64,000 nt of DNA from Salminus brasiliensis (GCF_030463535.1 NC_132881.1:8031526-8095525); one strand, 5' to 3'. Shown: positions 24,888 through 36,296, counted from the stretch's first letter. Notes: generated from the sequence alone by a model not told the origin. Translations and numbers: made by a program.

Positions 24888-25792
24888 GCCTGATCAACTA
24901 CTTTTAAGGTTAAAACAGGGCCAGCAAAAGTCTGAATGGATAAAAACAACCGTTTTAACTCTGTATAAATGATTTTTCTGGTGATGTAGGATGGAGAATA
25001 ATCCCTACATGTAAAGTCACAGTACAGGCGTAGTAGTGAAGGATGGAGTAGTTTTTGAGCTGTGCACATGCTCACATGCTTTGTGGCACAAGCAAGCCCC
25101 TGGCTCTCCACAGGAGACAAGGGTTCAGAACACCCTTAGGGAAGCACTGTGCTGCTCTAATATTAGACACGGCTTCTAACACCACATTCTCACCAATCTA
25201 ATTACTTTAATGCCTGCCTTGCCCATTTCCACACTGGAGCCACCTGCATGTGCCATTCACCCTCCAGCATGAAGCCTTAAAACCTCACCAGCATGCCCCC
25301 TTATCTCCTTTTATTAACATTATTATTATTATTATCATCATCATCATCATCATCATCAATAAAATAAACAACTTGAACTTGAGGTATTAACATGACAACT
25401 GTATGTGGATGTAATTCTCTTCCTCCTCTGATAAAACATAGCTAGTGTTGAACACAGGAGGATGGGTTCCCCTTTTGGGTCTTGGATTGCTACAGTCTCC
25501 TCTGGGTTGGACACGGGGCTTCAGACTCAGATCACTAAAGCTGCTTCATCACATGCCCTCATCTCTACAAAAAATAATCCGGATGTACTAACACACCCTG
25601 TCAGCATACAGAGATGTTTAAGTAAAACTTAGGATGAGCTTCCCAGACAAGGATTAAGTCTAGACCACACACCATTTTGAATGAAGTCCCATTCATTCAT
25701 TGAGGCGTTTCCCCATCCCAGCCACGAGTAACTGGCTAAATAAGCTGTGCAGGTGTATACATACATACATAAATATATTTAAGGCCAAAATA
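24888..25792. other. Intergenic, nothing recognised
   Basis: A short ATT then ATC repeat lies at 25316-25360. Confidence 0.55.
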
Positions 25793-26294
25793 TACATATG
25801 GCCAAATCTACACAGAAATGGTTCACCACACACAGAATCAAGCTCCTCCCATGGCCATCTCAGTCCCCAGACCTCAACCCCATTGAAAACCTGTGGGGTG
25901 AGCTGAAGAGGACAGTGCAGAGGAGAGGACCCAGGTCGCTGGATGATTTAGAGAGATTGTGCAAAGAGGAATGGTCAAAGATCCCTCTATCTGTATTCTC
26001 CCATCTTGTGAAACATTATAAGAGAAGATTAGGTGCTGTTTTGTTGGCAAAAGGGGGTTGTACAAAGTATTAACATCAGGGGTGCCAATAATTGTGGCAC
26101 ACATGATTTGATGTTAAACAATTATTTCTTAATGTGGGATTTTTTTCCTACTGAATAAATTCACTTGAGTTAAAGGTTGGATTTTACTCTTTTTTTCTAT
26201 CGTGGTCCTATATTATTTAGAAAAAAACTCAATTTATTAGAAGCTAAAGAACACATCTTAACCAGGGGTGCCAATAATTATGGAGGGCACTGTA
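25793..26294 (+). mobile_element. Tc1/mariner element, 5'-truncated, with transposase C terminus
   Basis: The frame 25798-26073 (91 residues) carries SPDLNPIENLWGELKRTVQR, the last catalytic block of Tc1 transposases, then ends normally at a stop. A 3' non-coding region follows and ends in gggtgccaataattatggag and ggcactgta, a Tc1 terminus next to TA. The N-terminal two-thirds, including the DNA-binding domain, is missing, so the copy is inactive. Confidence 0.9.
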
Positions 26295-26331
26295 TATATA
26301 TATATATATATATAATAATAAAAAAGGAATG

Positions 26332-26389
<58 letters not shown>
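26292..26389. repeat. Compound (TA)n microsatellite at the Tc1 right end
   Basis: Two TA tracts separated by ataataaaaaaggaatgtatg start exactly at the TA target of the Tc1 element. Confidence 0.9.
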
Positions 26390-26390
<1 letters not shown>

Positions 26391-26465
26391 AAAAAAGAGC
26401 AATGTGTATATATGTATTTTTTCTGAGTAGACTGGGTTGGAGTCCTGTGCTGAGCAAACACACCA

Positions 26466-26592
26466 CACTACTCCAGTCATTGAGTCATTGTGCAAGACTC
26501 CTAGCACTACATTCTCCTACATGTGTAACATGATTCAAATGTAAGTCGCTCTGGATAAGAGAGCCAGACAAATGGTATTGGTAAAAAGAGAG
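26466..26592 (+). mobile_element. V-SINE-like element (family A), 3' part only
   Basis: Only the 3' half remains: gcaagactcctagcactaca then gtaagtcgctctggataaga. It follows the AT repeat next to the Tc1 element. Confidence 0.7.
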
Positions 26593-27792
26593 AAAACAAT
26601 TGAGAAAAAAAATGAAAATAAATAAATAGGAACAATAATGCACCTTTATCTTTTTTTATTTATTAATCTAAAGCAGGTTAGTCCGAACATCCATCCATTG
26701 AAACTGTCCTTTATGTCGACCTCACCAGTTGATCGTGTTCAGGTGTGTTTTCAGACACCCACACACGTCTAAAGCGTAATGATCAGCCGTCCAGACGTTC
26801 GAGCATTGGAAAGTGATCATAGGTTGACTTGGAATCTGGACCTGTACCGCATTCCTGCACTAACCCGTATAACACAGAGCCCATGTTGCTGCTGTGGAAA
26901 CACTCCGTCATGATGTTATTTGCTGCATTAGTTAACACTTCAGTATTAATGAACATTAGTAATTAATAATGTTCACTGAACCCCAATGAACACCATTGAG
27001 AAAGTACCACTAAGAATCACCAACAGCTTCCCTTCTGTTATGCAACTGAACCACTAAGAACGTAGTAATTCTGGTGTATTTCTGGCACCTAATGCAAGGG
27101 CCATCGGTTTTGTCCGCAAAGAATAACATGCCACTTATTCCACTTATCAATAATGTCAGCAAGCAGCTACTGTAGGAAAACTGAGCGCGTGCGGAGAAAC
27201 CCAAAAGGACATGAAGCCCAATAAATGACATATGTTTACAGATCTATTTCTGAAAACTGGCAGCAAAAGTGGACACACACAAGGCCACAAGTAGGGCTTT
27301 ATTTCTCTCCTAATGGTTTTGAGAGGTGTACCTCACCACCTGTGGCACATTTCTTGTTAGCAACAGCAGCCCTAAAACCCAAAGCACACATATACTGGCA
27401 ACCCAGGACACATTACCATTGCTAATTTCTCAGGTTTTTACACCATAAATGATTTTTTAATAAACAGATTCTCAACTACTGCTGATTTAAAAGACCAGTG
27501 TTCTTTGAAGACTAATGCTTTCTCAGGGCTCAGTTCTACTTTCTTGTTGCTTTAATATTTTCTCTTTAATATCACTGCCCCCAACTGGCATTACACTGCA
27601 TCACAGGGGTCTAAAAAGCAAGTTCCACTGATCCTCCAACTTCCTTCATTATAAAAACATCTAGGAACCTGTGACAGGAAGCAGCTGTCTCAAGGCTCCA
27701 CAGTCTTAGATGCTCTATCTGTTATTGTAGGGTGATGCTTTTCTTAGATTTACCTTTATTTTATAGTACATACAAAACTCCAAGGACATGCA
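26593..27792. other. Intergenic, nothing recognised
   Basis: Low-repeat sequence without a supportable coding frame. Confidence 0.5.
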
Positions 27793-28217
27793 GACTATAT
27801 GTCTGAATGGTTGTGGACACTTTTCTAAGAAGTACATTCACATCTACTTTAAGTTTCACCCATTGCTGATGTTGACGGATGTGCAAAGAGTAGTGCTGCC
27901 AGTAGAAAAGCACTCTCTGGAGCAGATAAACATGAACCTACTGGCACCCAAGCTTAATGCCATTCATGGGCTAGAGGGGTATGAAGCCCCCCAGCATTGA
28001 ATAGGAGAGCAGTGGTACTGTGTTCTCTGGAATGATGGTGCTCCATCCAATACGTTTGGGGTGAGTTTGGGAGTTGCGGATGAAGTGGCCCACTAAGGCT
28101 GCGGTCACCAAATGCTCCAGCGTTTATACTGAATAAACACTTTAAATTTAAATTCCTTTGATTTCAGAAGAAACTATAATCAAGCAGGTGTCCCAATACT
28201 TTTGTCTATACAGTGTA
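27793..28217 (-). mobile_element. Family T transposon, copy 4 (both ends present)
   Basis: In the minus sense it starts cactgtatagacaaaagtat and ends gtgtccacaaccattcagac then atatagt. It lies just downstream of the TOMM20 poly(A) candidates. Confidence 0.85.
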
Positions 28218-28376
28218 GTTTCACTGGTCATTTTGAAAAGCGAATAAAATCAGTCACCCTAGTTCTTTTACCACTATTGTAAGCACAATCTTTTTAGGTT
28301 GTTCTAACCATTTCAAATCAAACCAAATATAAAGAAGCCGTATACTGAACCAGCACAACCACTCAACACATTAAAC

Positions 28377-28748
28377 TTTATTATATGACTACTTAGAAAA
28401 GAAATTTTTACAAAGATCCGGTGATTCGGATAAATAAAGTGGAACAGCATTATTTTTCTGAACATCAGCGATTAGCAGTTAACAGCGTCTCGACTGTCAT
28501 GTCAACAATTAAAACAGCTTTTTATTTTTTAAGGAAAAATGACATCCTGAATGACATCATGTGAGGTCCCTCGAGAGTCACGTGTGTAAATCTCCATCAA
28601 TAAGTACATCATTAACTGTAATTAAAGGCTTGTCCTGCCAAGACATTCCAGGCAATCTGAGAATAAAAAGTGCAGTGTAGTGGACAGAGTGGTCACTAAC
28701 CAACAGCAGAATATGCAGAACAGAACTAAATAATGCATTAAATTAAAA

Positions 28749-28780
<32 letters not shown>

Positions 28781-28899
28781 CAGACAGACTTTACATCAGC
28801 ACTTCAGAAGACTTGCAGTCACCTGCGGTCACCTCCTGTACTAGGACTTGGCTGACCACTCGATGACCAGCCGGCTAAGGCCTCGTGTTCATTCCAATC
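28377..28899 (-). other. TOMM20 3' UTR with candidate poly(A) signals
   Basis: Below the stop codon no further reading frame is credible. On the minus strand AATAAA hexamers occur at 28526-28521 and 28382-28377, so the 3' UTR may be about 0.4-0.55 kb. A 30-base A run at 28751-28780 becomes a U run in the transcript. Which hexamer is used cannot be told from sequence. Confidence 0.5.
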
Positions 28900-28944
28900 T
28901 CATTCCACGTCGTCTTCAGCCAAGCTCTGAGCACTTACTAATCG
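28900..28944 (-). CDS. tomm20: TOMM20 exon 5 (C-terminal tail and stop)
   Basis: This exon encodes RLVSAQSLAEDDVE and TGA, nearly identical to the human tail. The acceptor is tttcag after a T-rich tract. Confidence 0.95.
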   Translation of the reverse strand, partial: RLVSAQSLAEDDVE

Positions 28945-31900
28945 CTGAAATGAAAGGACAGTGTGAGAGAGAAAGAGTGAGTGTCAATCTGCATGAATGT
29001 TAAGCAAGTAAGTATGTCTACACTTTTGAATTAGCTGAATCCTGGTTTACTACCAAATCTGATTATGATATCATATCAGATATGATATATATATATATAT
29101 ATAGATAGATAGACCTCGGCTAGTTTAAATGATGGACTGACAGTAGACATTTGGAAGCCAATCAACAGAACAGAAGCAATTTAATAACACCTCCTAACCC
29201 CAAACCTTAGCCCTAAAACCTTGCTATTGAAAATAGGATTTAGACTAATTTGACCTAGATGATGCGTGCAGACAAAAGTGATAGCAATAGTAATGTCCTA
29301 GAGGTGAAATAGTCAAAGGTCACTGAAAAACAGACCCTCAACTTTGGATTATTCTAGGTACTGATCTTGCATTCTTGCTTGTCCCGAAAGCTAAAGCAAG
29401 CAATTGGGGGGTTTTTAAGAATGCAGTAAAAACGCATGATGCCAAATTACAAACTAGCCAATGCTAATCACCTGTAACCCGTTATGTGGATATAGTGGTG
29501 TGCTGACTATACAAGCGATTACACAATCTTTTACCCACTAAAACCTAAACATCAACGGCTGGTAATAGTCAGGCGCTGCATCAGCTTGCAGACTGGCAAA
29601 ATCCTGCCACGGAATCGTTCACACTTTACAAACCACAGCCACAGTTCTGGCCAATATAAGACTTTCCTGCGACAGGAAAAGTCTGAAAGATACCGTAGAT
29701 ATGTTAAAGGACATTATATGGTGTACGCACCTGGCTGATGGTGGGTACTTTGGCGATGAGCATCTGGAAGACAGGCGGAGGCAAAGTCTGCTGCAGCACC
29801 TGCAGGAGCTGCTGTGGCTGACCACACACAGCGATGGCATTGGTCAAGTGTTCCACACCTGTTTCGTAGTCTCCTAATGGAGGGGGGGGACAAACAAAAA
29901 CAAACCAAAACAAACACATTTGGGCTTTAATGATTTAATTAACAAAACAGGTCCAAGTTAGTACTGTAATAGAACTGGTCATTTTACACTCTGGAACTTC
30001 CTGCAAAGTTGGCCAGAAACAATGGGGATTAGCAGGGAGTTCAGACAGCTCTAGTGATGAATTTAAGGAAACCGCACTACTGAGTTCACAGTCTGAATAG
30101 GTATACTGCCATCTAGAGCGCACGATGCCACTTTCTGAGCATACTGTAAGCTACAAGCAAGGTCATTAGCTTATTCCAGTTTCGACTGATTCATTTACTA
30201 TGTCAACGGCCACCTGATCGACAAAGGTTTCACAGACTGAACAGAACATATATGAGAAGAGGCCTCACCTTGTGCTAACAACTCCTCCCCAAGCTGAATT
30301 TCATCCAGGAAGAACTGCTGCACAGCCCCTGGATCCTTCAGGTCTGGTAACTTAACAGAGAACCAACACAGTGAGAATTCATGCCTAAGGGTCCAGCTTA
30401 TGTTAGTCCAGATTTTATGTTAATGGTGTTTCAATAATCCAGGCAGACAGTCATAACCGCTCTCAAACAATTAATTAATAGTGAGAGGCTTATCCTACCT
30501 TGGCCTGTCCGGACTTTTCCTGAGCAATTCTCTGCTTCCTCCTACCTAGAAATATAAAGAAACAGTTAATTAGTTCATCTGTCAGAAGAGGATTTCAACT
30601 CATCACTCTTCCATAAATATTCTATTTTCTGATTGCCACCGAACCCTCTAGAGAGCCTATGTCCCGCTGGCTATTAAGATGGTCCTTTATTAGTCCCGCA
30701 GTGGGGAAATTCACAGTGTGACAGCAGAAAGGGATAGCAAGACACTCAGTTACAAAAATTTAGATAAATAATTTACACTATATACACACAATATAGATAA
30801 GAATTAAAAAAGCAATAAACAATATTATTTACAGCAAAAGACTCTTAATTGCACATGGGGGGGGGGAGATATTGCACATAGTATTCCCTGAACATGAACA
30901 TGTGTGTGTAGTTAAGTGTGTGTGTATGTGGTCCGCTGGGAGCAGTGCTGGTTGTGGAGTCTGACGGCAGCAGGAAGGAAGGACCTGCGATACCGCTCCT
31001 TCACACACTTGGGGTGAAGCAGCCGGTCACTAAAGGAGCTGCCCAGTGCTGCCAGAGTCTCATGCATGGGGTGGGAGCTGTTCTCCAGCATGGATGCCAG
31101 CTTGGTTGTCATCCTCCTGTCTCCCACCACCTGCACGGGGTCTAAGAAGCACCCCAGGACAGAGCCGGCCCTCTTTATGAGTTTGTCCACCTGACACTCT
31201 CATCCAGAGCGACTTACAAGGTCACTGGTATTACAGAGGTGGGCCTGTGTAGGGTTAGGAGTCTTGCCCAGGGACTCTTAGCACAGTCACCCAGACTGGG
31301 AATCGAACCCCAGTCTCCCACATGGTGTAATAGCTCAGTGTCAGGCGGTGGTGTTATCTATTGCGGATGTTGGCACTATGTCACACTCTACTACACAGCG
31401 ATCACACTCCTTCCCTCCTTTCTCCTTAATGAACGGGATGAATAGAGCTAAACGGATAAAACACTTCAAGTTAAAACAGCATCCAGGACTTGTCCAAGTC
31501 CTTAATTAAATTTAGGACAGCAGAATGAGGTATTTCACACGAATAAGCAAAGAAAAGTACATCCAGCAACAGCGATCCTAGTAGCATTACAGCTATGACA
31601 GTGCTGATTGGTTGGCGAGCTGACGCTGGAGTTATGGCATCCTAACCAGCCAATGCTATGTTATCATTTATTGCAACTAAATGACCCTTGCAATATTAAA
31701 CAACATATACATTAATACAATAACAGAGAAATAAAGACCTATTGGATCTGTGTACACTCCCTCATCTGCAGTAAAGCAAGTCATTAGAAATGGACACTTC
31801 AGCTCTTTAATAGTTGCTAAAAAAAGTATGTATGAGGCGCTGAAACATGGGCTGCAGTTCTGTATCAAGAAAAAAAGGTGATTTTCTGTATGAAAATGAT

Positions 31901-32660
31901 CATATTTATAAACTACAATTTTGCTCAAATGCTCAATAATAACCCATTCATTTGGGGCTCCCTCAGGAGCGCCCTCTAGCGTCTGCCCAAGCCGAAAGCC
32001 GCCCTCAAGCGGTAATTCTCCTCTACTACCCTCCACTTCTCCCACAGTCTGCAAGCTTTCTCTTAGCTATTTAATTTCCATGTTTAATTTTTTTTTAATG
32101 TTCCCGCTCACAGAAAATGCTCTGGATATATTTATATATCTACGCTTGTGTCTCAATAAATCTATAAATGTAAATAAACACATCTGTGGGTTTAAGGATA
32201 GCAGCAATGTAGATAGCTAGCTATTATTAGGCCATGTTGGTTTAACTGGTTCCTGCTGAACACGGGTTGTTTTTTGGAGCTTCTCCTCGGGCTGGGTTTG
32301 GTGCATTGTGGCGGACTCAGCAGCTAGCAACGCTAAATACCGCTAACCCATCAGCTGACGTTCAATACGTAGCGATTTCAGCTGGATTCCCTTACAAACC
32401 AACATCCACACACCAAGCAAAGACACGCTTAAGCGATCGCAATTCGCTACCGGCAGAATAATCCCCACAGTATCACCAGCCCACGCTCGTTAGCCTGTTA
32501 GCCTGTTAGCTTCGCCACCTGGTCTTCAGGACTCACGTTCTCGCAGCCTTTTTCTGAAGTTAGGATCACTTCTTCGCTTCCGGTCGAAATAAATACAGTA
32601 TCCGATGAACAAGGCTCCGCTGACTCCAAGAGCAAGCGTGCCCAATTTACTGTCCATCAT
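28900..32660 (-). CDS. tomm20: TOMM20, mitochondrial import receptor subunit TOM20 (complete, five coding exons)
   Basis: TOM20 is the presequence receptor of the outer-membrane TOM complex: it binds amphipathic targeting helices of precursor proteins in the cytosol and passes them to TOM22/TOM40. Joining five exons (32660-32537, 30545-30499, 30350-30269, 29873-29731, 28944-28900) gives 146 residues, against 145 in human. A single N-terminal membrane anchor (about residues 6-25, ending FIGYCIYFDRKRRSDPNF) is followed by a basic linker, the TPR core (LPDLKD, FFLDEIQLGEELLAQG, then HLTNAIAVCGQPQQLLQVLQ) and the acidic tail SLAEDDVE. All junctions are GT-AG and in phase. The first ATG is followed at once by a second, so the protein starts MMDSK; both have a purine at -3. 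The paralogue (tomm20a or b) cannot be settled from sequence alone; adjacency to ARID4B is the conserved vertebrate context. Confidence 0.96.
29659..29684 (-). other. Strong short hairpin in TOMM20 intron 4
   Basis: Two 11-12-base arms (agacttttcctg and caggaaagtct in the minus sense) pair with a single bulge around a 3-base loop. No H box or ACA box could be placed confidently around it. Confidence 0.4.
29731..29873 (-). CDS. tomm20: TOMM20 exon 4 (TPR core)
   Basis: A 143-bp exon encoding GDYETGVEHLTNAIAVCG, then QPQQLLQVLQQTLPPPVFQM and LIAKVPTISQ. This is the most conserved part of TOM20 and forms the presequence-binding groove. The acceptor is attag and the donor gtgcgt. Confidence 0.97.
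30269..30350 (-). CDS. tomm20: TOMM20 exon 3
   Basis: An 82-bp exon encoding LPDLKDPGAVQQFFLDEI and QLGEELLAQ plus one base of Gly. It matches the first helices of the receptor domain. The acceptor is ttaag and the donor gtgagg. Confidence 0.95.
30499..30545 (-). CDS. tomm20: TOMM20 exon 2 (basic linker)
   Basis: A 47-bp exon encoding RRRKQRIAQEKSGQAK. The acceptor is ttctag and the donor gtagga. With the leftover base of exon 1 it gives 16 whole codons and ends in phase 0. Confidence 0.93.
30680..31192 (-). mobile_element. L2-like LINE 3' fragment in TOMM20 intron 1
   Basis: A minus-strand frame contains RTTYTHT-proximal text ending in SFLPAAVRLHNQH, the typical C-terminal tail of fish L2/CR1-type reverse transcriptase proteins. 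A short 3' UTR follows, ending in ggactaataaagg near 30680. The element is 5' truncated, as usual for LINE insertions. Confidence 0.75.
31193..31388 (-). mobile_element. tRNA-derived V-SINE-like element (family A) in TOMM20 intron 1
   Basis: On the minus strand it reads from a tRNA-like head with ggttcgattcccagtctggg to a tail containing ttgtaagtcgctctggatga. The same family occurs at 3906, 5636, 26466 and 53217. It abuts the LINE fragment directly. Confidence 0.75.
32537..32660 (-). CDS. tomm20: TOMM20 exon 1 (membrane anchor)
   Basis: This exon encodes MMDSKLGTLALGVSGALF through RLRE plus one base of the next Arg codon. The donor reads c|gtgagt at 32536. It carries the whole signal-anchor segment and the start of the basic linker. 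Confidence 0.95.
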
Positions 32661-32800
32661 TTCTGCGGAGCAGCGACGGAGCCGGGGCCGGTAGCCACTG
32701 CGTTAGCTAGCTAGCTACTGCACAACGTGACCAACCTCCTGCCCTTCCGGTCTGCTGTCGTCACCGCGCACAGGAACAGGAACAGACACGCGCATGCACT
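32661..32800 (-). promoter_or_regulatory. TOMM20 promoter / 5' UTR, CpG-rich, with ETS- and NRF-1-like motifs
   Basis: The 140 bases upstream of the start codon are GC-rich and lack a TATA box. An ETS/GABP (NRF-2) core ccggaag lies on the minus strand at 32750-32744. A near-match to the palindromic NRF-1 site (cgcgcatgca) lies at 32789-32798. Both factors are known regulators of nuclear genes for mitochondrial proteins, and human TOMM20 depends on NRF-2, so the motifs fit. Transcription start is not determinable. Confidence 0.55.
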
Positions 32801-32879
32801 GATCTACAAATAATACAAACTGGACAGCAGCGTATTTGTGTACGTTGTAGATCTGCGCTACTTGTGTTCGCGTTTCATC

Positions 32880-33705
32880 AAAAATCAAATCAAATTTTAT
32901 TTGTCACATACATAGTCATACACAGTATAACTTGCAGTGAAATGCTTTTTTGACAGTCTGCTCACATCAAGCTATACAATAAAAATCTACATTTAAACTT
33001 AACTAAACCTTAACTTAATGAAGTAAAGTGCAAAAGTGCAAAAGAAAAATAAAATAAAAATGAAGAAAATAAAAATAGAATAAGTTACATTTAAGTTAAG
33101 AATAGAATATAAAAATGAAAATATAGAAATATAAGCAAAAAAAAATACAGAATACAAATATACAAATATATATACAGAGATGAAATAGTGCGTGTCTGTG
33201 TGTGTGTGTGTATATATATATACATATACATATGTACATATTTATCTGTATGTGAGTGTATGTGTGAGTTAAAAGAAATATTTGCGTTGTTGTCAGTAGT
33301 GTGTTCTCCGTGAGCCATGGTTGTGTATTGTAGTGAGTGAGGGTCCAGTTTGTGTATGTAGATACTTTGATTTAGTGTCCTAAGTCCCTGTCCCCATTCA
33401 AGGCACAGATGGCTTGTGGAAAGAAGCTCCTCCTCGTTCTCTCTGTGTTAGCCTTCAGGGTTCTTAAGCGTTTCCCCGAGGGCAACAGAGAGAACAGTCC
33501 ATTGTTGGGATGACTGGGGTCCTTCACAATCTTCTTGGCCTTGGTCCAACACCGCTTCTTGTAGATGGACTGCAGGTCAGGAAACTCCATCCTAGTGATT
33601 CGCTCTGCTGAACGTCTCACTCGTCGTAGCGCTTGCCTGTCCTGCTTGGTGCTGTTCCCAAACCAGACTGTGATGGCCTCGTCCCTTTCCCTTTTAATGA
33701 CTCCT
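32880..33705 (-). mobile_element. L2-like LINE 3' fragment between TOMM20 and ARID4B
   Basis: A minus-strand frame at 33620-33372 encodes KIVKDPSHPNNGLFSLLPSG, KRLRTLKANTERTRRSFF and PQAICALN, the conserved C-terminal block of L2-type LINE proteins. Its 3' UTR ends at 32880 with gacaaataaaatttgatttg. The stop and tail are intact; the element is 5' truncated. Confidence 0.88.
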
Positions 33706-33919
33706 AGAACATATTTAACATGTATTTATTTATGTAATTAATTATCTATCCCTTTTAAGCGTGGGATTCGTGCTTTAATGCTGATCCGATGTTTATTAAA
33801 ACTATTTACTGTAGTAAAATCTTACTCAGTTAACACGGGACGTTTGGAGCCAAAGATATATTTAATAATATTTCTATTTAAAATATTAACTTTAATAAAA
33901 GTTGCTGTGTGTTGCGGAG

Positions 33920-34045
33920 ACTAAGGGTACCGGTTCACACTGACTGCGCAGGCGCCACGGTGACGCAGCGTCTTCACGCCGCTGTAGTCTCAGCCTGCTC
34001 CATCATCAGCCGCTTGTGTAGACTGCGTTTACAATATAGTGCAGA
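33920..34045. promoter_or_regulatory. CpG-rich patch between ARID4B and TOMM20, possible promoter relic
   Basis: The stretch around gactgcgcaggcgccacggt and gacgcagcgtcttcacgccg is much richer in CpG than its surroundings. It contains an NRF-1-like core (tgcgcaggcgc) and a CRE-like half site (tgacgcag). No open frame of note begins here. It may be a promoter, an enhancer or a remnant. Confidence 0.3.
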
Positions 34046-34214
34046 ATAAATCTACAGAACAGGAAAGACATGTACATACATCTCAAATAACCTGTCCACT
34101 TGAATAATTAATGCTGATTTATAATAATAATAAAAACAATAAATAAATAATTTGTATTATTATTATTATTATTATTGTTACACAGGAGAAATCTGGCACC
34201 AAGCTTGGTTCTCC

Positions 34215-34576
34215 CAACTACTTTCTCTGAAATCAAGGGTATTAGAAGAAGCCCTATCCATTTTCTGTGGAGTTACTGTCTCTACTGTCCACTGTATACT
34301 TTCTACCAAATATTGGACCATTGCTGTGAGGATTGGATGAAACTATCCTTAATTCCGGAGAACACAGTTTCACACTGCTTAAAAGCTCAATGCTGGGCTG
34401 CAGGGGTGTAAAGCCCCCCATGTCCGGTATTAGGCAAGGTGCCAATAGGTTTTTGTCTGGTATTTATCTGATCCAGAGTGCCCTGTTCTATTGTGCATTT
34501 GCACATCTATGAGAACAATGGGTGCAGTAGCTGAATGCATTCATCAGAAGGGGTGTCCACAAACATTTGGACATAG
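34215..34576 (+). mobile_element. Family T transposon, copy 5
   Basis: Contains ctctgaaatcaagggtatta at the left, the usual interior, and a complete right end ggtgtccacaaacatttgga then catag. The left terminus is replaced by unrelated sequence. Confidence 0.8.
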
Positions 34577-34730
34577 TTCCATACATTTTTTCATATTCTG
34601 AGTATTTCGTGTATTTTTAGTATATGACTCTATATTGGAGTTCTGTATATATCAGTGCAAATTAAGCAAAGTCAGTCAGTCTAAAGGGACAGTAATGCAG
34701 CACTGATGCAGCAGTGTGGCGTGTAGGTCA

Positions 34731-35040
34731 GGGGCAGTGGTGGCTCAGCGGTTAGAGCGCCGGGATATCGATAACAGGGTTGTGGGTTCGATTCCCGGGC
34801 TCGGCAAGCTGCCACTGTTGGGCCCTTGAGCAAGGCCCTTTACCCTCTCTGCTCCCCGGGCGCTGGAGTTGGCTGCCCACCGCTCTGGGTGTGTGTGTGT
34901 ACTCACTGCCCCTAACACGTGTGTGTGTGTGAGTGTGTTCACTACCAGATGGGTTAAATGCGGAGGACACATTTCGCTGTACAGTCCACACTGTACAGTG
35001 ACGAATACGTGCACCTTTATCCTTTATCCTTTTATCCTTT
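34731..35040 (+). mobile_element. tRNA-derived SINE (family B), full length
   Basis: Carries a good A box (tggctcagcggttagagcgc) and B box (ggttcgattcc) of a Pol III promoter, then gttgggcccttgagcaaggc, a GT-rich segment, and a tail with tatcctttatccttttatcc. This is the best preserved copy in the window. Confidence 0.88.
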
Positions 35041-36252
35041 AGAACGGGCTTTACTGCAGGGCCTTTAAAAGGACATTACACAGAATTTGCTTCCAGCTCT
35101 ATAGGCTCCACTTCAACTGAAGGTGTATGTGCAGGTGTAACGTGGGCCGCTGTACCAGCTCTACTACATGCAGGAGTCGAGATTAGAACTCACAAACTAT
35201 GGCATTTATTTAAAACTGAGGATTTGCTTCTTACATTTGTACAATAAATTACACAATTCCCATCCTCTGATGAATCTAATAAATACAATAGATCTTTGCC
35301 ACATTCTCACTCATTTTACACATGGTCTTTTTGTTTGTTTTTTGTTGGGTTTTTTTTTTTTGGAAAGATCCATAAAACTTTACAGTCCATGTACAGATTG
35401 GAAAATACTTTTAAATCACATTAAAAAAGTCTAATAAACAAGCACAGCTTCAACAGAAAGAAATGAGGACTAAACAGGAACAGGGAGGGGAAGAAAGCAT
35501 GTAACAGAGTATGAAAACTGAAAACTGAAGCCAAAAAGCTAAAAGTGTGAGACATAGTAAAAGGAAAAACATTAAATGTAAAAGGAAGGTAGAGGGGAAC
35601 CAACCAAAAAAAAGAAGACATGCTTTACCTTCAAAATGTACACAGACACTACAGTTAAAACGGTAAAACTGTCTGTACAGAAAGTACATATTAACAGTGC
35701 AAGATATTAAATAGCTTGACTCAAAACACACCTCTTAATATACAAATGTATAACAAAGGCATACAATTACATACAACAGACCTTCAGGTTATGGTACAAT
35801 GGGGGGGCTATACAAAGGAAACACTGGAGGTGTTGTCAGTATTGTTCACATACAGAGTAACTGTTTTTTTTATTCTGTGTTTTTTTTAAGTTGTAAAAGC
35901 ATATTTGTCATTGTAACCGTTTCTCTGGCCAGGGTTATGTCTTTAATGAACCGTCTTGGAGAATTAACAATTTTAAGGTAAAGCCTTTTCCGTAAGAGCA
36001 ATGAAAGCACCACAATTGATTTGAATGGCTGGGACTGGATCATACTGTACTAATAATCACCCCCCCCCCCCCCCCCCACCCACCCCCAGGGCAAGACAAC
36101 TGCCTGTGTACTCCCTGTGTACAAATGAGTGCTAATTTTGAATATTTCCAGCAGGAAAGAAAGAAAGAAAGAAAGAAAAAATTAAGAAAAACATACAACA
36201 CACACATATGACCATAACATAGATGATGACCACTTACTTTCCTTGGTCATAT

Positions 36253-36258
<6 letters not shown>

Positions 36259-36293
<35 letters not shown>
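36259..36293. repeat. Poly(A) run in the ARID4B 3' flank
   Basis: About 35 consecutive A on the plus strand. No element body was recognised beside it. In ARID4B sense it is a U run. Confidence 0.9.

Positions 36294-36296
<3 letters not shown>

Noticed and set aside
34740-34800. tRNA-like A and B boxes, also at 3950, 5690, 6450, 21670, 31300, 45320 and 62010.
   Set aside because: Each is the head of a SINE with a conserved body and tail; none folds as a stand-alone tRNA gene.
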